From Burkholderia sp. Bp9143 (GTDB taxonomy: Bacteria; Pseudomonadota; Gammaproteobacteria; Burkholderiales; Burkholderiaceae): DNA of 64,000 bases. Position numbers and translations under genes: made by a program. This document shows positions 19,599 to 27,734 of this stretch, piece after piece. Where the stretch lies: positions 124,001 through 188,000 of the forward strand of contig NZ_QTPO01000007.1 of assembly GCF_003853645.1 (NCBI RefSeq), given 5' to 3'. Numbering within the stretch: the stretch's first letter is position 1; every line of letters starts with the position of its first letter. Under the pieces are notes generated by a model. It made no database searches. It was not told the DNA's origin and saw only the letters and a list, made by a program, of their open reading frames with translations.

Positions 19599-20189
19599 AT
19601 GAACGATTTCCTGTTCGGGCTGATGATCGCGCTGTCGGTCGGGCCCGTCGCGCTGATGATCGCGAACTACGGGATGCGCGCCGGTACCGCCAGCGGCGTG
19701 CGCGCGGCGGTGGGCGTGGCGTCGGCCGACGGCTGCTATGCGGTCGTCGCGTTCACGATCGGTGCGATGCTCGCGAGCACGCTCGCGTCGCACCTGCCGC
19801 TGTTCCGTTTCGTCGGCGCACTCGTGTTGCTCGCAATGGGCGCACGCATGCTGTGGCAGGCGCTGAAGGACCGGCGCCGCACGCTGGATGGCGCCGCGCC
19901 GCCGCCGGGCACAAGCCCGTTCACGTCGATGTTCTTCGTCACGCTCGCGAATCCGCTGACCATCCTGCTGTTCTATGGCTACGCCACAGCCGCGGCCGGT
20001 GCGCATCGGCACTGGCTGCTCGGCGCCGCGTGCGTGTTTGCCGGCAGCCTCACCGGGCAGCTCGTGTTCGCGTTCGGCGGCAGCGCGATCGGGCGCATCG
20101 TGAAGTCGCCGCGATGGCTCGTGGCGAGTCATGTCGTGACCGCGCTGGTCGTGCTCGGTTATGGCGTGGCGGGGATGCTCCGTGTTTAG
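19599..20189 (+). CDS. LysE family amino acid exporter
   Basis: This 196-residue inner-membrane translocator has about six hydrophobic segments. The LysE/RhtB hallmarks are the N-terminal SVGPVALMIANYGMRAGTASGVRAAVGVA (shown only in part here as SVGPVALMIANYG) and FFVTLANPLTILLF in the fourth segment. The ATG at 19599 is chosen because the first transmembrane segment begins directly after it. It lies 71 bases after selD, with no evident functional link. Confidence 0.88.
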   Translation: MNDFLFGLMIALSVGPVALMIANYGMRAGTASGVRAAVGVASADGCYAVVAFTIGAMLASTLASHLPLFRFVGALVLLAMGARMLWQALKDRRRTLDGAAPPPGTSPFTSMFFVTLANPLTILLFYGYATAAAGAHRHWLLGAACVFAGSLTGQLVFAFGGSAIGRIVKSPRWLVASHVVTALVVLGYGVAGMLRV

Positions 20190-20435
20190 CGGTTCAGGCA
20201 CCGTCGTCGGTCGCGATCAGTGACGCCAGATGTGGCGATGTCGTACCGATCAACCGAGTAGCATTCCTGATCTTTTGCGTCACGCGGCGTGCGAACCCGG
20301 CCCACAAAAATCGCGCTACCGAACACCGCCGGCCGTTTCGTAGTCGGGTTCCGCATCGCGGACGCGCGTTCTATACTCCCTCGCGCAGTCTCCGAGAGCC
20401 GTTCTCACCCAACATCACCGAAACAAGGAACGCCG

Positions 20436-21515
20436 ATGCTGACTCGCTCCATCCTTTCCGCAGCTGCATTCTCGCTTGCCGCCTGTGCGACCGCGCCGTC
20501 GATCGCGCAGGACAACCAGGGCAACGACGCGGGCAACGCTGCATTCGCCGAGACCGGTGCACAGGGCCGCCCGGTCAAGGTCATGATCATCACGATGTTC
20601 GGTCCGGAGGGCCAGGCATGGCTCGACCGGCTCGGCCCGTGGCGCGACATCACCGTGCCCGGCCTGTCGCCGGATTATCCGGCCGTTCACTGCAACAAGC
20701 AGGACGTGTGCGTGGTGACGACCGGCATGGGTTACGCGAACGCCTCCGCGACGATCATGGCGCTCACGTTCTCGCAGCGCTTCGACCTGCGCCGCACGTA
20801 CTTCCTCGTGTCGGGCATCGCGGGCGTCGACCCCGCGCAAGGCACGGTCGGTTCCGCCGCCTGGTCGAAATACCTGGTCGACTTCAGCCTGCAGTGGGAG
20901 CTCGATGCGCGCGAGATTCCGGCCGGCTGGAACACCGGTTTTCTCGGCATCAATACGAAGAGCCCGAACGACAAGCCGCCGCTCGACTACCGCACCGAAG
21001 TGTTCCAGCTCAACCCGCAGCTGACCGATGCCGCGTATGCGCTGTCGCGCAACGTCGTGCTCGCCGACAGCGCGCAGGCACAGGCCGCACGCGCGAAGTT
21101 CACGTATGCGCCGGCGAACCGGCCGCCGACGGTGATCCAGTGCGACACGTCATCGGGCAATACGTGGTTCTCCGGCACGCTGATCGGCGAGCGCGCGCGC
21201 CAGTGGACGAAGATCCTGACCGACGGCAAGGGCACCTACTGCATGACCGCGCAGGAAGACAACGCGACGTATGAAGCGCTCAAGCGCGCGGCGAGCGTGA
21301 AGCGGGTCGACCTGTCGCGCGTCGCGGTGCTGCGCACGGGCTCCGATTTCGACCGGCCGTATGCGGGGCAGACGAGTGCCGACAACCTGCTGAACTACGC
21401 GGACCAGGGCGGCTTCGCCCCGGCGACCGAAAACCTGTACCGCGCGGGCAATCCGCTCGTGCAGGACATCGTCACGCACTGGGGCGAATGGCGCGACGGC
21501 GTGCCGCGCCGGTAA
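20436..21515 (+). CDS. Purine nucleoside permease-like (NUP family) secreted protein
   Basis: This 359-residue protein of the NUP family is related to fungal purine nucleoside permeases and nucleoside phosphorylase folds. It has a secretion signal with a possible lipobox, LAAC at residues 14-17, so it may be a lipoprotein. Recognisable segments are VMIITMFGPEGQAWL, TTGMGYANASATI, YFLVSGIAGVDP, SGNTWFSGT and LRTGSDFDRP. Its last 20 codons are duplicated at 23405-23467. A TATACT -10-like element at 20372-20377 precedes it. The enzymatic or transport role in bacteria is not established. Confidence 0.85.
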   Translation: MLTRSILSAAAFSLAACATAPSIAQDNQGNDAGNAAFAETGAQGRPVKVMIITMFGPEGQAWLDRLGPWRDITVPGLSPDYPAVHCNKQDVCVVTTGMGYANASATIMALTFSQRFDLRRTYFLVSGIAGVDPAQGTVGSAAWSKYLVDFSLQWELDAREIPAGWNTGFLGINTKSPNDKPPLDYRTEVFQLNPQLTDAAYALSRNVVLADSAQAQAARAKFTYAPANRPPTVIQCDTSSGNTWFSGTLIGERARQWTKILTDGKGTYCMTAQEDNATYEALKRAASVKRVDLSRVAVLRTGSDFDRPYAGQTSADNLLNYADQGGFAPATENLYRAGNPLVQDIVTHWGEWRDGVPRR

Positions 21516-21562
21516 CGGTGTGGCGACGCGCCGAAGTTATTCCGTCATCCACGCATAGCGGG

Positions 21563-21591
21563 GCTCCGGGCGCGTCGATATTGCCCGGAGC
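21563..21591. terminator. Hairpin between convergent NUP gene and the 21.6-23 kb islet
   Basis: A 9-bp perfect stem, GCTCCGGGC/GCCCGGAGC, with an 11-base loop. There is no T-run, but it lies in the 111-base gap where two convergent transcripts end. Confidence 0.45.
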
Positions 21592-21626
21592 GATCGGATT
21601 GAGGCTTGTGGGAACCGTGCTGAGGA

Positions 21627-22385
21627 TCACGGCCCGGGTTGGGCCAGCTTGAGTTCGATGCGCGTGTATTCGGGGCCCAATAACTGCATGGTCGCCGTTT
21701 CGCCGTGCTCGTCCGTCATGCCGATGTATTGCGTTGCACTGGTGCTGATCCGGTAGCAGGTGTGCATCAACGGCTTCCGGTCTCGATCACGAAAAAGCAA
21801 CGTCTGATTGCGTGTGCGTGCAGTCCAGCGTTCTATCGTCACAAAACGTGCCGGTGCGGGCTCTCGGATGTCGCCGCACGAAAAGCGGATCGAGTCGGGC
21901 TCAGGCCCGGGCGTTGCGGGTGTCAGTGCATGACTCGCGACACCCGGTGTACCTGCCGAGTCGCAGAGATATTGACAGCCTGCTGGCGAGCATTTCGGGA
22001 CGAACTGGATCCAAAGCGGCTTTTTGTCGTCGGGATCGAGCCTGCCGTTCCTGCCCGATACGATTCGCTCGTCGACATAAATGTCATCGGGCGACATGCC
22101 GAGTTGCACGAGAAAGGATTTCATCTGCGCACCGCGTTGTCGCGCGAGATGCTTGGGCCGGTTTTCCCAATCGTAGGCGGCCGCGTCGATCGAGGCCGTC
22201 GCCCCTTCGCGAGTCCATTCTCGGGCGGTCAGGTAGTGCCTGGCGATGGCGAGCCTGTCGCTATTGGCGATCTCGGTCGAATTCAGTGGCAGTTCGACGC
22301 TGTCGGTCAACAAGACCTTGCACGCATCGGCCTGGATCGGAAGTGACAGGAAGGCGCCGAGCATGACGGCGAGGGCATGTCTCAT
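21627..22385 (-). CDS. Secreted protein of unknown function
   Basis: I do not recognise this 252-residue protein. It has a signal peptide (about residues 1-20, ending at IQADA) and at least eight cysteines in the mature part, which suggests disulfides in the periplasm. Residues 40-110 vaguely recall OmpA-like peptidoglycan-binding folds (LARQRGAQMKSFLVQLGMSPDDIYVDERIV), without their key motif. The C-terminal TDEHGETATMQLLGPEYT resembles carboxypeptidase-regulatory-like beta domains. A GGAG site 6 bases before the ATG at 22385 supports the start. It begins 13 bases after the M35-like gene, so the two are one operon. The G+C content is visibly below the window average. Confidence 0.7.
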   Translation of the reverse strand: MRHALAVMLGAFLSLPIQADACKVLLTDSVELPLNSTEIANSDRLAIARHYLTAREWTREGATASIDAAAYDWENRPKHLARQRGAQMKSFLVQLGMSPDDIYVDERIVSGRNGRLDPDDKKPLWIQFVPKCSPAGCQYLCDSAGTPGVASHALTPATPGPEPDSIRFSCGDIREPAPARFVTIERWTARTRNQTLLFRDRDRKPLMHTCYRISTSATQYIGMTDEHGETATMQLLGPEYTRIELKLAQPGP

Positions 22386-22398
22386 CGGTCGCTCCAGT

Positions 22399-23010
22399 TC
22401 ACCGCGCCAGAATGAACCACGCGATGTTGTCCGCGTTGCCGATTGCCATGCTCGGATAGCGTTTGGCGAACTGGGCGCAGGCCCGGCGACCGTATGCCGC
22501 CGGGTGATCTCCGGCGTCGAAGGTGTCCGCAAAATGAGCGCATCCGTGAACAATCGTTAGTTGCTGCGAGGAGAGGCTTCCAGCCGATCGCTCTGGTAGC
22601 GAGCAGAACGGGAGATTGATGGCGATCGTATGAGTTGCAGTGTCGGGGCGACAGACGTGCGCAACCTCGATGTCGACATTTTCCATGTTCGGCAGACATT
22701 CTGTTGCCCGGTCGGCATCGGAACCGACGCGGACGAAGTTCCTTGGGTCGAGGCGAGCCATTATTCTGGCAAGGGCGTCGAGCCCCGTCGTGAGTTTGCG
22801 TCGTGTATCCATGTTTGCCGAGCCGAACCACTCGACGACTCGAGCTTCGGTGGCCGGATTCCATCGCATCAGTTCCCGGCGCCGTTGCACTGTGATCTCG
22901 ACGGCTTCGTCCCGTAATTCAAGCATCCGTTTCCTGAACGCAGAATCCGTCATGTTCGGGCAGATTGGCGGTTCGTCGAGCGATACATCGAGCTGTGGCG
23001 ACGCATTCAT
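22399..23010 (-). CDS. Deuterolysin-like (M35/aspzincin) protein lacking the catalytic glutamate
   Basis: This 203-residue protein has a C-terminal half that follows the bacterial M35 pattern: LTIVHGCAHF (151-160), GDHPAAYG (167-174), and PSMAIGNADNIAWFI near the end. In active enzymes the first motif is HExxH; here residues 155-159 read HGCAH, so the zinc histidines remain and the catalytic Glu is Gly. A GGAG site 7 bases before the ATG at 23010 supports the start; no signal peptide is seen. Operon with the secreted protein downstream. It may be a pseudoenzyme, a partner of its neighbour, or a decaying effector-type peptidase. Confidence 0.6.
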   Translation of the reverse strand: MNASPQLDVSLDEPPICPNMTDSAFRKRMLELRDEAVEITVQRRRELMRWNPATEARVVEWFGSANMDTRRKLTTGLDALARIMARLDPRNFVRVGSDADRATECLPNMENVDIEVAHVCRPDTATHTIAINLPFCSLPERSAGSLSSQQLTIVHGCAHFADTFDAGDHPAAYGRRACAQFAKRYPSMAIGNADNIAWFILAR

Positions 23011-23404
23011 AGGCACGCTCCATAAGGACATCATTTGGAGTGCCGATGCTAAGTGTCCGAAGCGGACCGATGATGCACCCAATTGCGGTCGACGGAACGA
23101 GCAAATATTGGGAAGTGTGAAGGAGAGGTGGGAAAGGCCGCGGTTTCTCGTGGCGCACACCTGTTCTTGCGCCTGCTCAACCGGCGTGACGATCGGGATT
23201 GAAACAGCTTGGGCCACGGCGGCCAATGAAACATCGGGAATGATGGCGAGCGCGACGCGCCAGAGTTATTGGCCGGTGTCAATCGATGTGACCGTCCCTG
23301 ATGGGACTCGTCCACCGGATTTACTTCGGAGAACGTTGACAATTGTGTCGCTACGCCCATTGCTGCAACTAACGCACGATACGCCGTACTGGCCGGCGGC
23401 ATCG

Positions 23405-23467
23405 CCTCTGGCACAGGACATCGTCACGCACTGGAGCGAATGGCGCGACGGGGTGCCGCGCCGTTGA
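23405..23467 (+). pseudogene. Orphan copy of the 3' end of the NUP gene
   Basis: The frame ends QDIVTHWSEWRDGVPRR-stop, differing in one residue from the C-terminus of the NUP gene at 21453-21515. About 54 of 63 bases are identical, with only two mismatches over the 48-base core (23414-23461). There is no intact gene in front of it. It is either the remnant of a second NUP gene or a duplication made when the intervening 1.9 kb was acquired. Confidence 0.75.
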
Positions 23468-23503
23468 TGGCCGGACGATCCCGTCGACGGGTCAACGCAC
23501 GGG

Positions 23504-23593
23504 TCAGTGCGATTGCGGCATGGAACGGAACGGCGTCCACACCGGCGTGGTGTCGTCCCAATGATCGAGCGGCGAAGGAAGTTGATCGTTCAT
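23504..23593 (-). CDS. Possible 29-residue small protein
   Basis: An ATG at 23593 is preceded by AGGAG with 7-base spacing and opens a 29-codon frame beginning MNDQLPSPLDHWDDTTPVW and ending in TGA. The peptide is acidic to neutral with two tryptophans and no hydrophobic segment. It lies between the NUP remnant and the DUF4148 gene. I do not recognise it; it could equally be chance. Confidence 0.3.
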   Translation of the reverse strand: MNDQLPSPLDHWDDTTPVWTPFRSMPQSH

Positions 23594-23645
23594 CACAGGC
23601 TCCTGCAACTAACTGACTAATCGAGTGTTCGACGGCGGTATCACG

Positions 23646-23678
23646 ACGCCGCGCGGCGGATCATCCGCTGCGCGGCGT
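23646..23678. terminator. Long hairpin downstream of DUF4148
   Basis: A 15-bp stem (one G-T pair) with a 3-base loop, ACGCCGCGCGGCGGA/TCCGCTGCGCGGCGT. It begins 8 bases past the stop of the minus-strand DUF4148 gene. No T-run follows on the minus strand. Confidence 0.45.
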
Positions 23679-23685
23679 TGCACGT

Positions 23686-23982
23686 TTACCGGCCCGCGCC
23701 GGCGAGTTGGTTGCCTTCCGGCGTCGGGCGATACGGGCCTTGCGCGAGTTCGAGCCCTTGCGGATACGAATTCGCCTTGCGCAGCCAGGCCAGCGTGCCG
23801 TCGCGGCGGGCCTGCTCGACTTCCGCGCTGACTTCGGCGCGGGTGCGCGGGCCGTTGTTGTGCTGCGTGTACCACGACGTGTTGCCGTAGTCGCCGGCGT
23901 GCGGGGTGTTCGTATCGGCGAAGGCCGGTGCGGACACGGCGAGTGCGAGGGCAACGGCGGAGAGAAGGTGGCGGCTGTTCAT
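23686..23982 (-). CDS. DUF4148 family small exported protein
   Basis: This 98-residue protein has a signal peptide (residues 1-22, ending at APAFA). The mature part contains the DUF4148 pattern TRAEVSAEVEQARRDGTL followed by PQGLELAQGPYRPTPEG. The family is abundant in Burkholderia and its role is unknown; many members are stress or regulator controlled. It is a single gene. Confidence 0.85.
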   Translation of the reverse strand: MNSRHLLSAVALALAVSAPAFADTNTPHAGDYGNTSWYTQHNNGPRTRAEVSAEVEQARRDGTLAWLRKANSYPQGLELAQGPYRPTPEGNQLAGAGR

Positions 23983-24400
23983 GGCATGACTCCTGTGTCG
24001 ATATGAGTTAGCGCTTCAGCGCTTGCTCCGGTCCCATCAAGCGGGATCTGTTCGATGCGCAACGAGGTGCGCGACAGGGTTTACTCTAGGTATCTGTCCG
24101 GGCGCGATAAATGCGGCAGACGCGAATTGATTTGTCGTGATGGAGGAACAATCGCGATCCGCACCGTCGGCAGGGGTACTCGAAAATCGTGCACAGCCGC
24201 CTGCAGCGGGGCTCGCGGCGATACGACACGGCACGCGCGATCACGCGCATAACCGATTGCCGCACGCGGCGCAAAGGTGTGATGCGGATTCGGGAAAGAC
24301 GCTGTGCGCGGCGGGGAAGGTGGCACACAGGTGACGCCAATGCGGCACGCAGACGGGACGGCGCGCGAGCCTGACAGCCCGCGCGCCGCGATTCAGACGA
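23983..24400. other. 418-base intergenic region, no gene seen
   Basis: The gap lies between the DUF4148 promoter and the end of the ceoR gene. Short open frames exist on both strands, but none has a ribosome-binding site or protein-like composition. Confidence 0.5.
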
Positions 24401-25405
24401 TCACGCGACCCACTCGTTGATGACCGGCGTGTCGAGTGCCGGCGCGCGCTCGGCTTCCTCGAACGTGCGCTTGCTGCACGTCGCGTCGAGGCTGCCCTTG
24501 CCGCTCAGCAGCGGGCAGCGGTCGAACACTTCGGCGATCCAGTCGACGAACACGCGCACCTTGGGCGACAGGTGCCGGCTGTGCGGATACACGACCGAGA
24601 TCGGCATCGGCAGCGGCTTGATGCCCGGCAGCACTTCCTTGAGTCGGCCTTCGCGCAGGTGCGGCAGCACCATGAACAGCGGCGGCTGGATCAGCCCGAA
24701 GCCCTCGACGCCGCAGGTCACGTACGCATCCGCATCGTTGACCGACACGATGCTGTTCATCTTGATCTCGGTTTCCTTGCCGTCGATCAGGAACGACCAG
24801 TCGATCGTGCGGCCCGTGCGGCTCGAGAAATAATTGACGGCCTTGTGGTCGCTCAGGTCCTCGATCGTCTGCGGCTCGCCGTGATGTTCGAGATACGACG
24901 GCGCGGCCACCGTCACACCTTCGAACAGGCCGACGCGGCGCGCGACGAGCGACGAGTCCTGCAGCGCACCGACGCGGATCACGCAGTCGACGCCTTCCTG
25001 CAGCAGGTCGACCGGTCGGTCCGACAGGCCGAGCTGCAGGTCGATGTCCGGATAGCGCGTGTGGAATTCGCACAGCGACGGAATCACGAGCAGCCGCCCG
25101 ATCGAGCCCGGCATGTCGATACGCAACTTTCCGTGCGGCTTCCGGTTGTTGTTCTGGAAGCTTGCTTCGGTTTCCTCGACATCGGCGAGGATCCGCACGC
25201 AGCGTTCGTAGTACGCGGCACCGTCCGGCGTGAGCGACAGCCGGCGCGTGGTCCGGTGCATCAGGCGCACGCCGAGGAATGCTTCGAGATTCTGGATGAT
25301 CGTCGTGACGGACGCCCGCGGCAGGCTGAGCGTTTCTGCTGCCTTGGTGAAGCTGCTTGTATCGACGACGCGAGTAAACACCTGCATGGCCTGAAGCCGG
25401 TCCAT
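24401..25405 (-). CDS. ceoR: LysR family regulator of the ceo efflux operon
   Basis: This 334-residue LysR regulator has a helix-turn-helix at about residues 1-60 (DRLQAMQVFTRVVDTSSFTKAA) and an effector domain. The ATG at 25405 has a GGAGG site 5 bases upstream, which decides it against a GTG four codons earlier. It is divergent from llpE-ceoABopcM, the arrangement described for the salicylate-responsive ceo locus of B. cenocepacia. It belongs to the subgroup with CRISP-like RIDMPGSIGRLLVIP, common among regulators of efflux and aromatic-compound genes. It probably senses salicylate or another aromatic acid. Confidence 0.85.
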   Translation of the reverse strand: MDRLQAMQVFTRVVDTSSFTKAAETLSLPRASVTTIIQNLEAFLGVRLMHRTTRRLSLTPDGAAYYERCVRILADVEETEASFQNNNRKPHGKLRIDMPGSIGRLLVIPSLCEFHTRYPDIDLQLGLSDRPVDLLQEGVDCVIRVGALQDSSLVARRVGLFEGVTVAAPSYLEHHGEPQTIEDLSDHKAVNYFSSRTGRTIDWSFLIDGKETEIKMNSIVSVNDADAYVTCGVEGFGLIQPPLFMVLPHLREGRLKEVLPGIKPLPMPISVVYPHSRHLSPKVRVFVDWIAEVFDRCPLLSGKGSLDATCSKRTFEEAERAPALDTPVINEWVA

Positions 25406-25442
25406 CACAACCTCCACGATCTAATGAGCCTCAGGAACAAAG

Positions 25443-25473
25443 AGGCTGCGCCGCTTTGTAGGCGACGCAGCCT
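25443..25473. repeat. Inverted repeat in the ceoR-llpE intergenic region
   Basis: AGGCTGCG (25443-25450) and CGCAGCCT (25466-25473) form a perfect 8-bp stem, with further partial pairing inside. It is 38-68 bases upstream of ceoR and about 105 bases upstream of llpE. It could be a regulator site or a leader hairpin. Confidence 0.4.
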
Positions 25474-25578
25474 GGGATTGTTCGGGGGCGTTGAATTGTG
25501 TTGCCGGATTATAGGCATTTATCCCGATGTCTGCCGGACCCAGAATTCGTTCCATCTCGAAATGGATGCTGCATCGTC

Positions 25579-26439
25579 ATGGACGCTTCTGAATTCAGCA
25601 AATTCCTGCAAGCCGCGTTGCCCGCCGAAGCCAGAGCCGGCGCGGCACTGACGGTCGCGGAGGTGGAAATCCCCGGCTACGCGCAGGACATCGCGCTGCG
25701 TCTCTACCGGCGCGCGGACAAGACCGGATTGCCGGTAGTGCTTTACTTCCACGGCGGCGGTTTCGTGCGCGGCACGCTCGACGACGCGGACTTCGCCGCG
25801 CGCTTTTTAGCAGAACGCTTACCAGCTCTCGTAGTGTCGGTCGATTATTCGCTCGCGCCGGCCTTTCCTTTTCCGGCCGCGCCGGAGGATGCGTATCGCG
25901 CCGCCGTATGGGCCGCGACGCGCGCCCGCGCGTTCGGCGGCAATCCGAAGAAGATCGGCGTCGCGGGGCACGATGCGGGCGGCCAGCTCGCGAACTGCCT
26001 CGCGTTCATCGCGCGCGATCGCGGCGAAGTGTCGATTGCCGCACAGGCACTGTTCGGGCCGATGCTCGACCCGAGCATGACGCGCATCGGCGACGCCGAA
26101 CGCCTGTCGTCGGACATCACCGCGCGCGAATGCGCGGCCTGTTATCGCGCCTATCTGCCGCAGGCGGCGCAGCGCATGCACCCGTATGCGGCGCCGCTCG
26201 AATCGGTGCGCCTCGCGGGCCTGCCGCCGACGCTCGTCGTCACCGCGCAGAACGACGTGCTGCACGTCGAAGCGGAGAAATATGCGGGCTGCCTGATTTC
26301 GTCGGGCGTGCTCACGCAGGTGATCCGCTACCCGGACGTCACGCACGCGGCGCTCGCGACGCACGAAGCCGCGCTCGAGGAAGCCGTGCGCTTCTTCCAG
26401 TGCCGCTTCCAGGCGCGCCTGCCGAACCGTTCCGAATAA
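25579..26439 (+). CDS. llpE: Alpha/beta hydrolase LlpE with Asp in the nucleophile position
   Basis: This 286-residue member of the hormone-sensitive lipase-like alpha/beta hydrolases is the first gene of the ceo operon. The oxyanion-hole motif HGGGF is at 58-62, and the acid and histidine of a triad are visible at Asp226 and His256. The nucleophile elbow, normally GDSAG, reads GHDAG at 130-134, so Asp132 replaces serine. An aspartate nucleophile is known in epoxide hydrolases and haloalkane dehalogenases, but not as a rule in this subfamily, so the protein may be inactive as an esterase or have another activity. The ATG at 25579 is chosen by homology. Confidence 0.85.
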   Translation: MDASEFSKFLQAALPAEARAGAALTVAEVEIPGYAQDIALRLYRRADKTGLPVVLYFHGGGFVRGTLDDADFAARFLAERLPALVVSVDYSLAPAFPFPAAPEDAYRAAVWAATRARAFGGNPKKIGVAGHDAGGQLANCLAFIARDRGEVSIAAQALFGPMLDPSMTRIGDAERLSSDITARECAACYRAYLPQAAQRMHPYAAPLESVRLAGLPPTLVVTAQNDVLHVEAEKYAGCLISSGVLTQVIRYPDVTHAALATHEAALEEAVRFFQCRFQARLPNRSE

Positions 26440-26470
26440 CCAGACCAATCCACGCTTATTGGAGATCCAC

Positions 26471-27688
26471 ATGGCCATCCTACGCACCTCCCGTTCCCGA
26501 ATCGCGACCGCGGCGATCGTGACGCTCGCCGTCGTCGGCCTCGGCACGTTCGGCGCGATGCGCGTGAACGCGAACGCGCCCGAGAAAGCGGCGGCGCCGC
26601 TGCCCGAAGTCGACGTCGCGACCGTCGTGCCGCAGACCGTCACCGACTGGCAAGGCTATTCGGGCCGCCTCGAAGCGGTCGAGAAAGTCGACGTGCGCCC
26701 GCAGGTGTCGGGCACGATCGTCGCGGTGAACTTCAAGGACGGCGCGCTCGTGAAGAAAGGCGACGTGCTGTTCGTGATCGACCCGCGCCCGTACCAGGCG
26801 GAAGTCGATCGCGCGGCCGCGCAACTCGCCGCCGCGCAGGCCCGCAACGGCTACGCGCAGAGCGACTGGCAGCGCGCGCAGCGGCTGATCGGCGACAACG
26901 CGATCGCGAAGCGCGACTACGACGAGAAGCAGAACGCCGCGCGCGAGGCGAATGCGAACCTGAAGGCGGCCGACGCCGCGCTGGAAACGGCCCGCATCAA
27001 CCTCGGCTATACGCGGATCACGGCGCCGGTCTCGGGCCGCGTGTCGCGCGCGGAGATCACGCTCGGCAACGTCGTGTCGGCCGGCGCGTCGGCCGCGCCG
27101 CTGACCACGCTGGTGTCGGTGTCGCCGATCTACGCGTCGTTCGACGCGGACGAGCAGACCTACCTGCAATACATCAACGGCGCGCGCAACGGTCGCAAGG
27201 TGCCGGTCGAACTCGGCCTCGCGAACGAGTCCGGCTACTCGCGCAGCGGCGAGATCGATTCGGTCGACAACCGGCTCGACACGTCGTCGGGCACGATCCG
27301 CGTGCGTGCGCGCTTCGACAATGCGGACGGCACGCTCGTCCCCGGCCTCTACGCCCGCGTGAAGGTGGGCGGTAGCGCACCGCACCAGGCGCTGCTCGTC
27401 GACGATGCGGCGATCAACACCGACCAGGACAAGAAGTTCGTGTTCGTCGTCGACCAGCAGGGCCGCGTGTCGTATCGCGAAGTGCAGCAGGGCATGCAGC
27501 ACGGCAACCGGCGCGTGATCGTGAGCGGCCTTTCCGCCGGCGACCGCGTGATCGTGAACGGCACGCAGCGCGTGCGGCCGGGCGAGCAGGTGAAGCCGCA
27601 CATGGTCCCGATGACGGGCGGCGATGCGCCGTCAGCGCCGCTCGCGGATAACGCGAAGCCGGCCGCACCGGCGAAGGCGGAATCGTAA
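26471..27688 (+). CDS. ceoA: RND efflux periplasmic adaptor CeoA
   Basis: This 405-residue membrane fusion protein links the inner-membrane pump to the outer-membrane channel. A signal or anchor segment covers residues 1-35. The barrel-sandwich halves (VEKVDVRPQVSGTIVAVNFKD and ITAPVSGRVSRAEITLG, here only named) flank an alpha-helical hairpin at about 110-165. The beta-barrel and membrane-proximal domains follow. GGAG lies 6 bases before the ATG at 26471. It is followed by ceoB after 46 bases in one operon. Confidence 0.93.
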   Translation: MAILRTSRSRIATAAIVTLAVVGLGTFGAMRVNANAPEKAAAPLPEVDVATVVPQTVTDWQGYSGRLEAVEKVDVRPQVSGTIVAVNFKDGALVKKGDVLFVIDPRPYQAEVDRAAAQLAAAQARNGYAQSDWQRAQRLIGDNAIAKRDYDEKQNAAREANANLKAADAALETARINLGYTRITAPVSGRVSRAEITLGNVVSAGASAAPLTTLVSVSPIYASFDADEQTYLQYINGARNGRKVPVELGLANESGYSRSGEIDSVDNRLDTSSGTIRVRARFDNADGTLVPGLYARVKVGGSAPHQALLVDDAAINTDQDKKFVFVVDQQGRVSYREVQQGMQHGNRRVIVSGLSAGDRVIVNGTQRVRPGEQVKPHMVPMTGGDAPSAPLADNAKPAAPAKAES

Positions 27689-27734
27689 GCGGCACGCCGC
27701 GACGTTTTCCGCGTTCAACCAGACAGAGCCACAC

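Noticed and set aside
22640..23467. Plus-strand frame running through the islet into the NUP remnant
   Set aside because: Only the last 20 or so codons resemble a protein. The rest is the antisense of the M35-like gene and its upstream region.
24137..24374. Short frames upstream of ceoR
   Set aside because: No ribosome-binding site, no recognisable domain, overlapping alternatives in several frames.
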